A DNA stretch of 64,000 bases from the NCBI GenBank assembly GCA_029844215.1, contig CM056740.1, positions 23,727,873-23,791,872 on the forward strand, given 5' to 3'. Of the stretch, positions 1 to 10,171 are shown piece by piece. The stretch is from Przewalskia tangutica (Eukaryota > Streptophyta > Magnoliopsida > Solanales > Solanaceae). The notes beneath the pieces were generated by a model. The model was not told where the DNA came from. It worked only from the letters and a program-made list of their open reading frames with translations, and made no database searches. The stretch's first letter is position 1; the number at the start of each line of letters is the position of its first letter. Position numbers and translations under genes: made by a program.

Positions 1-980
1 TTTGAGCAAGGTTTAGCTCCTAAGTTGTGCGCTCAGAGCTCGAAAACCTTAGAAGTTCTTCACAACTTCTACTAATGACTAAGGGATTTGGGCTAGGGTA
101 ATTTGGGCATTATAACAATACTAGAAGGCAACATTTCTACCTGGGAGGGGGTAGTGTTTGGCTGAGCTAGCTTTGAGAGGAGGGGTTGCTCTCGGCTAGC
201 TTCCCAAAGGGGAGGGTGTGTTTGGACGAAAACAACAAGAGGGAGAGGAGGTTTTGAGACTTAGAAAGATTGCTCAATTTAGGATGAAATAACTCTTGTG
301 AGGGGTATTTATAGGTCGAGGATGGCAACCAATGGCCAAGATGATGCCAAGTGCAAGGCAAGTGTAGGGTGAGGATTTAGGCAAGTGTCCTTGTCCAACT
401 TGCACACAAAATATCCTACCAACTCAAGACAAAATAAGCCTCTCCATTCGGCCTATCATACACAAGTCCACCATGAGAGGGTGACAAGTGTCGCCTCTCG
501 TTGGTCCAAAGTGTTACGTCTCTCGGAAAAATCATAAAAATTAGAAATGGCATAGCGGAATTTATCCTACGCGAGTTGTGTAAAGCGTTTAAAAAACGAC
601 TCTAAACGGTGTTGTGTACAAAGTGGAATTCGTCGAGCCAACTAGGGGGTGACACGTGTCGCCCTCCTACTCGTCCAAAATATTTTATCTTAGAAAATAT
701 CCTGATGGCCAAAATCTCGTAAACAAAGTGGGCCCACAAAGCGTAAATTTTCTCCGTGGGCCCACGTGACCATTTCAGAAAATAAAATTCCATAATTCTC
801 TAATATTCCAAGAAGTCCGAATACCAAATCGGAATCCAATTCCATTAACGAATCTTTTTCCTTCACAAAAACCGAAAACTTTTCCGTGGAAAAATCACCT
901 CTTTCTTCCATTCCAATTTCAATGTCGTATTCTCGTACGTACGTCCTCGCTTACATACCCTGAAACTACGGGGTATAACA
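1..980 (-). repeat. Element A 3' LTR, promoter-proximal part only
   Basis: The minus-strand LTR starts at 980 with TGTTATACCCCG and runs leftwards out of the window. It repeats the right-hand LTR of A with scattered one-base losses. Two palindromic boxes lie at about 481-493 and 646-662, and a minus-strand TATA box at 306-313. Confidence 0.85.
306..313 (-). promoter_or_regulatory. TATA box of element A 3' LTR
   Basis: The plus strand reads TATTTATA, giving TATAAATA followed by CCCC on the minus strand. The matching box in the other A LTR is 6355-6362, about 700 bp from the LTR start, and B, C and D have the same motif. Confidence 0.65.
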
Positions 981-1013
981 TTCTCCTCGCTTAGAAACAT
1001 TCGTCCGAATGTT
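981..1013 (-). promoter_or_regulatory. Polypurine tract and adjacent hairpin of element A
   Basis: The minus-strand purine run AAGCGAGGAGAA (981-992) directly abuts the LTR, as expected for the plus-strand primer of reverse transcription. Just upstream, AACATTCG (996-1003) and CGAATGTT (1006-1013) form an inverted repeat that recurs in B, C, D, E and F at the same place. Confidence 0.75.
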
Positions 1014-1439
1014 CCTTCTAGGTATCAAAACAAGCGGCGCGGTATAGTCCTTATCGCTATTTACTTTACGGAAACAACCATGCCACACCTGGTCACAACA
1101 CAACAAGCGCACATACTTATCTCCAAGTCCACGAGGAATCACCTCTATCACAAAAACTCCTACTCGAGATCTAAAAAGATACTCCATTCGCCCCTACTCT
1201 TTACAAACGAATGATCACACCTATGCTCTTAATACATGCTCGCTTCTTCCCTTACTCGTCGTGATACCACTGTTGTCACTTTGTCGCGAGCCTTGCTCCG
1301 ACGACCCAACAAATGGTACCGGGCTGCTTGCGATCCCAGAGGATGTCGTACACTTCTTGTACACTCGAACTCTTACCACCTTTCTGTTACTGCTTCGGTT
1401 TCCAAATCTCGGGGTTACTATCTCTAACGTGGTCATCAT

Positions 1440-2000
1440 TAACTGGGAACACTCTGGGTGGATTTCCGATACTTTCCCGAACATAACAATACGAAAGACC
1501 GGACGTACTGCCTCCTAAGTCGGACGGCAAATGCTAACATATAGGCAACCTGGCCTAATCTTCACATGAACTCAAAAAGGCCCAAAGTAACACGGCTAAG
1601 TTTCCTCTGTTTTCCAAAACTCGTCACACCCTATCCACAGTCTGCTGGAACAAACCTGAACCAACTATCTGAACCTTGCCAACATCGAACCAATCGATCG
1701 GCAACTTATACTTCCGCCCCTACAAGGCTTCCTAAGGCGACATCCGAATACTGAAAATGGTAGCTTAAACACTCCCTCCACAGGAGACAACAATCCCCAC
1801 AACTACTCCTGAAATCCAAACACGCCCAGAGGCGAATGCGGTCTGAGACTTACGAGTTCTTAACCTGCTGGTAAAACTTCCAAAAGGAAACAGTAGTACC
1901 ACTGGCTCCACTGCATCATAAGGTGAAGGTAGGCACCCGTGCAGCCTTACAACCTTTCGATATAATCACCCCTGCGAGTACCGCGGTCTTTGCTAGAAGA
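1440..2000 (-). pseudogene. Decayed gypsy integrase (core end and C-terminal part) of element A
   Basis: No frame stays open, but minus-strand pieces line up in order with element E's integrase. 1890-1960 resembles the HGVP region. About 1780-1850 reads like the 'ACLDFRSS' stretch before 'PLVEFAYN'. 1660-1735 gives 'PIDWFDVGKVQIV', matching 'PIGWFDVGEVQLV' in E. About 1500-1590 gives 'GPFEFM', a stop, then 'RLGQVAYMLAFA', the usual segment after the GPF motif. 1450-1505 resembles the 'VHPVFHVSM' region. Integrase inserts the cDNA into the genome; this copy cannot work. B, C and D appear to lack this stretch. The match was made by eye, so confidence is moderate. Confidence 0.55.
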
Positions 2001-2555
2001 CAAGGCGGGTGACCTCGCCGGCGACTACGGTCGAATCGTCCACGAACTCGTCGTTGGTTAACTAAACTTGGGCCTAACACCTAGTGACCCTACCACCCGC
2101 GGGACCACCAAAAACTGACCCCATCACCAAGCAGCGTGGGTCGACCGCAACTGGCCTCAACCGACCCGGCAACGCGAAACACTAGCTCCCGATCCGAACA
2201 ATCTCACAATCACGTTACGAAAACCTAGCGGTCTTAAGCTCAACTACCTCTATCATTTCACATCACTCAGGACTTATCCCAAAAATATATCTCACGTATA
2301 CTATGCACTTCGATAAGGGTCAAACATGAAATAATTCTTTCTTTTACCAAAGATGGCCTCGCCTCTCAGGTCTCTACGTACACATTCTAAGGCTCCCACT
2401 TTCTCTATCCCCCAATCTTTCCCGATTACTAATCATGATTCCCAATCACAGTTAACACAATGCTATCTGAAAATAATACTTAAGATATTCGCTGCATATA
2501 AATCTCTAAAGGGTTAAGGATATACACTGTATCTACGCACTTCCCTTAGGTCGTT

Positions 2556-3441
2556 CTAATCAAACCCGCCTGTGCATGTGAGGAAGGTGATGAACTATCC
2601 ACCGATCTGGCCAGAGTCTCTACATCCGCACCACCCTGGTGGACAATTCCTCGCAAAATGGCGGTGGCGCAAAAATAACAAGGACGCGGAAGCGACACTC
2701 CCACGATGGCATCGACCACAACGGCCACAGGTGGGGTGGCCTCTCAGCTAACACCCTCTCTCGAACCACTGCATCCTGGCCCGGTCTAGTAGGTGAGTCC
2801 TCCTACTTGCATCCTTCCATAGAACATTCCCTCGTCACATGGCCACGACGGCGCGGGTAAAACAAGCGCGATGAAGAGGCACATCCCGGGATGGCGCGCC
2901 ACATCGCGAACAACGAGGAAAAATCGAACTTGGTGGAGGAACACTCTGCATCGGCGGGCGTATGTCTAATCTGCTTCGAGGCGGTTCGCCTCGAGAGTTA
3001 CCAAATGATCCACGCCAATCGGGCCCCTGCTTCGCTCTCGGTCACTCTGCCGATCTCTACCTCTCTCGGCCACGCACATAATCTGACGCATGGCTTTGGC
3101 TCGTTCGATCAAGAGCTACTCCTCACAACCCTTCTTTAGATAAGCATCAATATCCTTGGTATCTGGGTACATAAAATACTCTCTGCTGCCGAGTCCTTGC
3201 TAGCAACAGGCGTCTCCTTCCAATCCATATTTTACGCTCCAGTCGTGGGCGAAAGTCCAGACGTCATGGCCGCAGTAGGAACTGCTGTCGCTGTGCCAAA
3301 CTCTGCTGCTGTTGGCGACGTCTCAGAACTCCCCGCATGAAGCATCACCCCAGGTGATGATTGGGCCTGTGCCGCCTAACTCTCGAACTCCTCGCAGCCT
3401 CGCCGGCTGCGCCTTCGGGCCCGAGTTACTGGCGCGGGCAT
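2556..3441 (-). pseudogene. gag: gag remnant of element A
   Basis: The start is placed at the ATG at 3441 (minus), about 200 bp past the PBS, as in the sister elements. The end is the TGATTAG context at 2556-2558, which resembles the gag stop in B, D and F. The zinc-knuckle region survives at about 2640-2700 as 'PRPCYFCATAILRGIV', a corrupted form of a CYFC-GH-C knuckle. At about 890 bp it is some 300 bp shorter than gag in B and D, so an internal deletion is likely. Gag would form the virus-like particle in the cytoplasm. Every frame is interrupted. Confidence 0.6.
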
Positions 3442-3633
3442 CACTGGTAAAGGAAAGGAATACGTTAGAGGGGTCCAACTTATAACACAGCTCTAAAGCA
3501 CGATCTCAGAGTGAGAAGAATGGAAACCAATCCTAAATATCCTATAGCCTCCTGATTATTGGTGTGGTGCACAACACACCGATAATCAAGACTCTACTAG
3601 ATACGGTCTGTAGACACCTTCCGAGGATTAACT

Positions 3634-3645
3634 GCTCTGATACCA
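3634..3645 (-). promoter_or_regulatory. Primer-binding site of element A
   Basis: The minus strand reads TGGTATCAGAGC, complementary to the 3' end of plant initiator-Met tRNA. It lies four bases inside the 5' LTR end (GTGACA at 3650-3655). This is one of the three copies in the window with the full 12-base consensus. Confidence 0.85.
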
Positions 3646-3649
3646 CTTT

Positions 3650-6600
3650 TGTCACGACCCGTTCCGGGGCCCGTGACTGGTGCCTTACCCGGGCACCCAA
3701 GTAGTCATACATCAGAGAAAAACCAGCGGAATATAAAACAACCACAATATGAAACAGTATAAATAAGACACAGTTTCTGGGAAAAAGTTGCCTTTCGGCA
3801 TAGATGTATATAAGTACCCCAAAATGAGCGATTCATCCCGACCTTACAGTCTACAGACTCTAAGAGTTTAAAACGCAATGGCGGGACGGGGCCGCCATAC
3901 CACGAATACAAATATCTACCACGACAGGACCGTACCAAAATGCTAAGCTTAGGAGAAACGGAGCTTTCCAATGAAGCGGTGATCCTAAGAACGAGGATCA
4001 GCGGTAGTACCTTTACTGCGGCATGAGCGGCCCGAAGAGGTCGATCTGGTACAGTATGTGGCGAAAATCAGTAAATGAAATCATAGTAGTCTATATAAGG
4101 CGGGAGACATGTATGATAAGCCAAAACTACGATTCACAATAAATAGCGATCATGTCAAGTCGAGGACTCATGCCTCAAAGTCATCACAATAGAACCGTCG
4201 GGGGTAAATGCGAAGGCAACCGACTACTAAAACCCACAGTACCAACAAGGCCATAAAGCGTATCATGAGATCTGTCTGCATCACATGATCAAAGCCGCCA
4301 CTCGCCCGCAGATATCTAATGTGCGCATCTAGTCACAGAACTTCCGCGACTCGCATAGGCCAAACAGATAGGCCCGCATGAGGTATAACCCGCATCGGTA
4401 AGCTACTCCCGGCGTCTGAACTCGTCGTCCGCATGGCTACAAGAACCGCGTGACCACAAGGCGCGTACTAACTGGAACTCCGCGATTCGCGCATAGGCCA
4501 TCTGAGACCGCATAAGGTATTCTCGTATCATAGGTCCATCGACCGCTTTGAGTCTACCGCGTCGGAGGCGACTTAACCGGAGTTATGAATGATATAATAT
4601 CAACATAACCGCTTATTTCTAAACAACATAAGCACAACAAGGGAAAACCCCTTTACATAAACATCACAAGATACTAACTCACGTAGCATCCTAACATGTT
4701 TACTTATCAAGTCAACAAGAAAGTATTACAAGACTATCACAAATCAATACAATCAAGTTATTCACACAAGGTACTTTCTACATTATGTTAACAAGTTCGG
4801 GTTGTTAGCCCCAAAGTACTTCATGTATTACTCTTTTAAAAGATCCGTTTCTTTTACAAAAGTCACCTGATACAGTAGTATAAAAATAGAGTAATTATCT
4901 TTTGAAGTACATTAAAACACTTCTCCTTGTAAAATCAAGTAACAACATTCTTTTCCTAACGTTCAAGTTTGCCTAGTTTCAATTACTTAAGTTTCTCATT
5001 TTCGAAAGGTTCCGTAGTTCATAGTTTTAATCCTTTAAAACAATTTGAGAAACATATACCTTATGTGTGAGTAGGTTATTATTGTTCATAACAATCTGAT
5101 TACAGCAGTCGTGATCTAGGAAATGTAATATCATTTTGTCTCATCTTAGCTCCTATGCAGATGGAAGTTTCTACTGGTTTTAATAATACATTATTAGTCA
5201 AAACATCTTCCTTTATTAGCGCTGCTGTGGTTTGTTCGACATTCATTCTGATTTCCGAAATCAGTAAGACATCATTCCTTTTGAAAACCAAAATACTCAT
5301 TACTCACGAATGAGGTTTCACATTAGTATAATTAAGTCAAGCCTCTTATTTTCTTAAATCAATAAAACATTCTTTTTATCACTCTTAAGCCGTTATACCT
5401 AACTTCCCATAAAGCTAGTATAACTCTTAAGCTTTTAAAACCAAGTGTTACTCTTCTTTCAAAAAGGTTTCTTAATTCTTTTGAACTTACTTCAAGATCC
5501 TTATTATTCAGGCTTAAGTCCGAAGACATTGCCGTAATTATTATTCAGGCTTAAGTCCGAAGACATTGCCGTAATTATTATTCAGTTAATACACGTACGT
5601 CTACCGTACTATATACATATTCTTTAAAATATCATGCTCGAGGATAGGAAGAATCACATACCTTCTCGCGAAAACCACGCCAAGTTGAATATGTCGCGCA
5701 GAGTATCGACCTATATCGATCAAATCGTCTATCAACGCGTCTGCATCAGTAAAAAGCTCTAAGCAGAGGGTTCGCTATTCTATGGACATTTGGGCAGACT
5801 TCACCCGGTGAGCTACTCAAGTCTCATGTGAAAACGATCACATGTAAATCTGATTCTATTATTCTTCTTTTAAGCCCTTCTGTGATAACAATTCAATTCT
5901 ATTCTCAATACCTTCTAAGTATTTAATACTTATTCTCCTATACTTCTACAAGATATACACTCTATTTACAAAAGGAAGATAAGGTTATTTACCTCGGTAA
6001 GCCCAATAATATCCTAGATAAAAGTCACGCTGAGCAAGGTTTAGCTCTGGTTGTGCGCTCAGAGTAGCTCCAAGAAAACCTTAGAAGTTCTTCACAACTT
6101 CTACTAATGACTAAGGGATTTGGGCTAGGGTAATTTGGGCATTATAACAATACTAGAAGGCAACATTTCTACCTAGGGAGGGGGGGTAGTGTTTCGGCTA
6201 GGCTAGCTTTGAGAGGAGGGGGGGGGGGGGGTTGCTCTCGGCTAGGGCTTCCCAAAGGAGAGGGGTGTGTTTGGACGAAAACAACAAGAGGGAGGGTTTT
6301 GAGACTTAGAAAGATTGCTCAATTTAGGATGAAATAACTCTTCAACAAGGGGGGTATTTATAGGTCAAGGGATGGCCAACCAATGGCCAAGATGATGCCA
6401 AGTGCAAGGCAAGTGTAGGGTGAGGATTTAGGCAAGTGTCCTTGGCCAACTTGCACACAAAATATCCTACCAACTCCAAGACAAAATAAGCCTCTCCATT
6501 CGGCCCTAATACCGCCACAAGTCCACCAATGAGAGGGTGACAAGTGTCGCCCTCTCGTTGGTCCAAAGTGTTACGTCTCTCGGAAAAATCCGCAAAAATT

Positions 6601-7058
6601 AGAAATGGCATAGCCGGAATTTATCCTACGCGAGTTGTGTAAAACGTTTCGTCGAAAAACGACTCTAAACGGGTGTTGTGTACAAAGTGGAATTCGTCCA
6701 AGCCAACTAGGGGGGGGGTGACACGTGTCGCCCTCCTACTCGTCCAAAATATTTTATCTTCCGAAAATATCCACAATGGCCAAAATCTCGAAAACAAAGT
6801 GGGCCCCACAAAACCGTAAATTTTCTCCCGTGGGCCCCACGTGACCATTTCCGAAAATAAAATTCCATAATTCTCTAATATTCCAAGAAGTCCGAATACC
6901 AAATCTGGGAATCCAATTCCCATTAACGAATCTTTTTCCTTCACAAAAACCGGAAACTTTTCCGTGGAAAAATCACCTCTTTCTTCCATTCCAATTTCAA
7001 TGTCGTATTCTCGTACGTACGTCCTCGCATACATACCCTGAAACTACGGGGTATAACA
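3650..7058 (-). repeat. Element A 5' LTR (about 3.4 kb)
   Basis: It runs from TGTTATACCCC at 7058 to GTGACA at 3650 on the minus strand. Reading in element direction: palindromic boxes at 6717-6733 and 6535-6552, TATA at 6355-6362, a donor-like GAGGTAAATAA around 5984-5996, a tandem duplication at 5503-5576, a family-specific degenerate repeat at about 4290-4560, then the conserved inverted-repeat cassette at about 3880-4020. A run of 14 G at 6218-6231 is only four G long in the other LTR. Confidence 0.85.
5503..5576. repeat. Tandem duplication, 37-bp unit, two copies
   Basis: Units 5503-5539 and 5540-5576 are identical and begin ATTATTCAGGCTTAAG. The sequence continues into a third, partial ATTATTCAG. 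Related LTRs have a single copy at the equivalent place, so this arose within element A. Confidence 0.9.
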
Positions 7059-7063
7059 ACAAC

Positions 7064-8800
7064 TTTCTCACGAACGAAGTGTAGGTCTATCTCAATATGT
7101 TTGGTTCGCTGATGTTGAACCGGATTATGAGAAAGATAGATGACAGAGATGTTATCACAATACACAATAGATGCCTGACGCAAAGGACACTGAAGTTCTA
7201 ACAGTAAGTTTCTGAGCCAACAAATCTCAGCTACTACATTTGCAACGCCTCTGTACTTTCGGCCTGACCGGGCGAGATAGGGTAGCGTGTCGCGGACGGA
7301 AATCAGATTATCCCCTAAGAAAACACAAAAGCAGGAGGTGGAGCGTCGCGTGTCCGGACACCCTGCCCAATCTGCATCCGTATATGAAAACAACCTGTTT
7401 GGTGCAGAGGGGTATAGGTGCAAACCATAATCAAGAGTGCCCTTAATGTATCGAATGATACGCTTAAGAGCAGTGAAATGAGACTCCCTGGGGGCATGCA
7501 TGAATAAGCACACCTGCTGAACATCATAAGCTATGTCTGGCCTGATGAAGGTGAGATACTGAAGTGCACCTGCAAGGCTCCTATACAGAGTTTGATCAGA
7601 GACTGGAGCACCATCCATGTCACTGAGCTTAGATTTGGAATCAACTAGAGTAGCCATCTCTTTGCAGTTCGTCATCTTAGCCCTGTACACAATCTCTTCT
7701 GCATACTTACGCTGACACAAGAACATATGATTGGCAGACCTGGTCACTGATATCCCCAAAAAGTAACTCAGCTTCCTCAAATCAGTCATTGCAAATTCGG
7801 ACTTAAACAAGGCAATAATCTCATTTTTCAATCCGTCGGAGGAGGCAGTAAGAACAATATCATCCACGTAAAGTAATAAGTAAGCAGTGCTACTACCTCG
7901 ATGAATGAAAAGTGATGTATCACTCTTGCTGCATACAAACCCAATCTGCAAGATATACCTGACAAAATGATCATACCACGCACAGGGGGCCTGTTTCAGG
8001 CCATATAGTGACTTACGGAGACGACACACATAGTGAGGAACTGCTGGATGGGTGAACCCAGGCGGCTGATGCATGTAGACTGTTTCTCTCAGATCCTCAT
8101 GTAAAAATGTATTCTTCACATCAAGCTGATGGATCGGCCAGTGTTTGCCCATGGCAATGTTCAAAACTGTGTGAATGGTAGCCGGCTTGACAACCGGGCT
8201 GAAGGTCTCACCACAATCAATGCCCTCCTGTTGATTTGTGCCATTAGCCACAAATGGTGTCTTATACCTCTCAAGAACTCCAATGTCTCTGAATTTGTGA
8301 CGAAAAAGCCACAGACAACGAATCACATGCACCCCTCAGATCTAGGTACTAGATACCATGTGTGCTGTTTAGTTAAAGCATTGAATTCCTCAATCATAGT
8401 CGCATTCCAATTAGGGTCTTGTTTGGACAATATAGGGTTCTTGGGAATTGGTGAAATGGTTTGGGCAGACAAGTTAAATTGGACTTTGGGTTTGAAGATT
8501 CCATGCTTTGCACGAGTTTCCATTTGGTGAGTGGGGATAGTGATAGGTTCCAAGGTGGAGGGATTTGTTGGATATGGAGAAGGAGGGACATACGCCGTAG
8601 TAGGTACCGCGACACTGGAGGGAACAGTCGGCGGCGCCGTGATCAAGTGTCGCGGAGCTGGAGGACTGACAGACCTCTCTGATGTTTTGGCGTCGTGGCG
8701 CTTCAGCACTGGGCCGCGGCGCTGTCGACGGGGTGAATCAGGGACCTGTTTGCAGGAGTTTTGGCGCCGCGCCGCTGACCCTTGGGACCGCGGCACTGAC
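7064..8800 (-). pseudogene. pol: Copia reverse transcriptase and RNase H (broken)
   Basis: A proline-rich linker then 'HQMETRAKHGIFKPK' opens the RVT_2 domain at about 8500-8560. A frameshift near 8330-8340 separates 'TWYLVPRSEG' from 'HVIRCLWLFRHKF'. The next frame is open for over 400 codons: 'QLDVKNTFLHEDL', 'KSLYGLKQAP' (about 8000), the active-site 'YVDDIVL' (about 7855-7875), then RNase H with 'YTDADWAGCPDTRR' (about 7370) and 'YCDNISVIYLS'. At 7255-7320 the usual stretch between 'LGDNLIS' and 'YRGVANVVAE' is replaced by an out-of-frame patch. The open frame runs on past 7059 into element A's LTR, so its last roughly 40 codons are not copia. The most intact protein in the window, but not functional. 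Confidence 0.9.
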
Positions 8801-8985
8801 GCTGAAGAAGACCTGCTATGCTCTAGTTGACTTAGGATGATGGGAGATATGACAGACTTGTCAAAAAAGAGTAATCCGATTTTTGGAACTTTTTAAGATT
8901 CAAAAACGTGAATGTGGTCTCGTCAAATGTGACGTGACGAGAGATGTGGATCTGATGAGTGGACAAGTCATAGCATAGATAGCCC
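8801..8985 (-). other. Copia spacer between integrase and RT
   Basis: About 185 bp linking the two recognised copia domains. I see no motif of its own. It corresponds to the variable linker between integrase and RT in copia polyproteins. Confidence 0.6.
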
Positions 8986-9827
8986 CTATGGTTCGACGGG
9001 AAGCCTAGGTAGACACAAGGAGTGGACCGGGGGGGCTAGTTTGTGAGGGGCAGTAGAGGCAAGGTTAGGATAGCATAAACAACCGAATATTCGGAGATGA
9101 TCATAAGAGGGGACTCTATGATATAGAATTTTGGTAGGGGTCATATTGTGATAGGTGCTAGTTGGGAGAATATTTAGAACGTATTCTGACATTTTAACAG
9201 CATAGACCCAGAAAGATGGAGGTAGGGAGTCATGAATCAAAAGAGTGCGAATCATATTGTTAATGGCGCGGATGATTCTTTTAGCTTTACCGTTTTGTAA
9301 GGAGGTGTGGGGGCAGGAGAAGCGAAAGACCATGCCATTATTGGTACAAAACCGGTGAAACATAGAGTTATTGAATTCACGACCATTATCGCACTGAAAA
9401 GATTTTATGCCTTTTTCAAACTGTGTTTGAATGAATTTTCAAAACTCAAGAAATTTGGCAAACACTTCCGATTTAAATTTGAGAGGATACAACCAAACAA
9501 AGTGAGAAAAATTATCTAGTAAGATAAGATAGTATTTATAACCGAGAGAACTAGCAATAGGTGATGTCCATAAATCGGCATGTATAATATCAAAAGGTGC
9601 AAAAGTAACATTAGTAGGTGATTTAAATGGAAGACGAGTATGTTTGCCTAAAGAACAAGAAACGCAGTTTTGGGAAAGCTTCCCATTACAAGTAATGAAA
9701 TTATTGCCTCTAAGAAAACTAAAAACTGGAGCTCCTGGATGACCAAGCCTATTATGTCATGTTGAAGAAGAAATGACCGCTAGAGAGACCAGAGAGCTAG
9801 ATCTAACAGCGGAGGTGGGAGTGAATG
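8986..9827 (-). pseudogene. pol: Copia GAG-pre-integrase and integrase core (broken)
   Basis: The minus strand from 9755 reads 'LGHPGAPVFSFLRGNNFI', then 'CVSCSLGKHTRLPF' (zinc-binding end of GAG-pre-integrase), then 'DIIHADLWTSPIASS' with the first catalytic Asp at about 9575, 'YLILLDNFSHFVWLYPLKF', 'CDNGREFNN' with the second Asp at about 9390, and 'PHTSLQNGKAKRIIRAIN', where the usual catalytic Glu of the 'NG.AER' motif is Lys. In-frame stops lie near 9430 and 9765. The N-terminal part was cut off by E at 9828. Integrase would join copia cDNA to host DNA; the copy is dead. Confidence 0.88.
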
Positions 9828-9956
9828 TGTTACACCCCGTATTTTCAGGACATGTTTTAAGAACTTACGTGAGAATTTCAAATGTTAAGATTTGAGACTT
9901 GTAAAAATTTATCGGAATTATGAAATTGTCGGAAAACGTAATATTGTGACGAATGG

Positions 9957-9977
9957 GAGGGCGACACGTGTCACCCC
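9957..9977 (+). promoter_or_regulatory. Palindromic box with CACGTG core, E 5' LTR
   Basis: GGGCGACACGTGTCACCC is an imperfect palindrome around GACACGTGTC, about 190 bp upstream of the TATA box. The same site is at 57389-57407 in the 3' LTR and has counterparts in every LTR family here. CACGTG (G-box) is a known bZIP/bHLH site in plants; a role here is inferred. Confidence 0.6.
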
Positions 9978-10163
9978 CCCTTGTTGTTGCCTTGGACGAA
10001 AATGTCATGGCCAAAATGGTCATTGACCATAGTCTTGGATGACTAAGTCTTGCAAGTAGTGAGCTTGAGATTCTTGACTAAGTCAAAGGACCCACTAGGC
10101 TTGATATTTAATAAGAGCTCATCCAAACCACCCATTTGGTTGCATCTTGACCCTCCATTGCAC

Positions 10164-10171
10164 TATATAAT
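10164..10171 (+). promoter_or_regulatory. TATA box of element E 5' LTR
   Basis: TATATAAT within CACTATATAATAC, 336 bp from the LTR start. The identical site is at 57594-57601. The transcript would then carry about 2.5 kb of LTR before the PBS. Confidence 0.65.

Larger units (their letters stand above)
1..7058 (-). mobile_element. Element A: long-LTR gypsy-type retrotransposon, left end outside window
   Basis: Read on the minus strand, this is 5' LTR (3650-7058), PBS (3634-3645), a gag remnant, an integrase remnant, a PPT region, then the start of the 3' LTR (980 down to 1). The first 980 bases match 6032-7058 closely, which defines the LTR pair. The internal part is 2669 bp, about 500 bp longer than in the related elements B, C and D, because integrase-like sequence survives. 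The right edge lies in the copia polyprotein; the candidate target duplication ACAAC (7059-7063) cannot be tested because the left edge is missing. Protease, RT and RNase H were not found. Confidence 0.85.
7059..9827 (-). mobile_element. Ty1/copia retrotransposon fragment (host of elements A and E)
   Basis: The domain order on the minus strand is GAG-pre-integrase, integrase, reverse transcriptase, RNase H, which is the copia order. The fragment is bounded at both ends by the LTRs of later elements, so neither copia LTR is visible: E cut it in the GAG-pre-integrase region (left target copy GAATG, 9823-9827) and A cut it just after RNase H. RT and RNase H wording such as 'YCDNISVIYLS' and 'HQRTKHIEIDLHFVREKV' looks like the Ale/Retrofit group, a judgement from memory. 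Confidence 0.9.

Noticed and set aside
6218..6231. Run of 14 G as a possible G-quadruplex
   Set aside because: The paired LTR has only four G at this place, so a homopolymer error or private expansion is more likely than a conserved signal.
6941..7058. C-terminal extension of the copia RT/RNase H frame
   Set aside because: The last roughly 40 codons of that open frame lie in element A's LTR and are not part of the copia protein.
8461..8830. Plus-strand frames opposite the copia linker
   Set aside because: They are shadows of the proline-rich minus-strand linker and show no independent features.
7059..9827. Endogenous pararetrovirus as source of the RT
   Set aside because: The GAG-pre-integrase, integrase, RT, RNase H order and the motifs are those of a copia element; no movement or coat protein signature is present.
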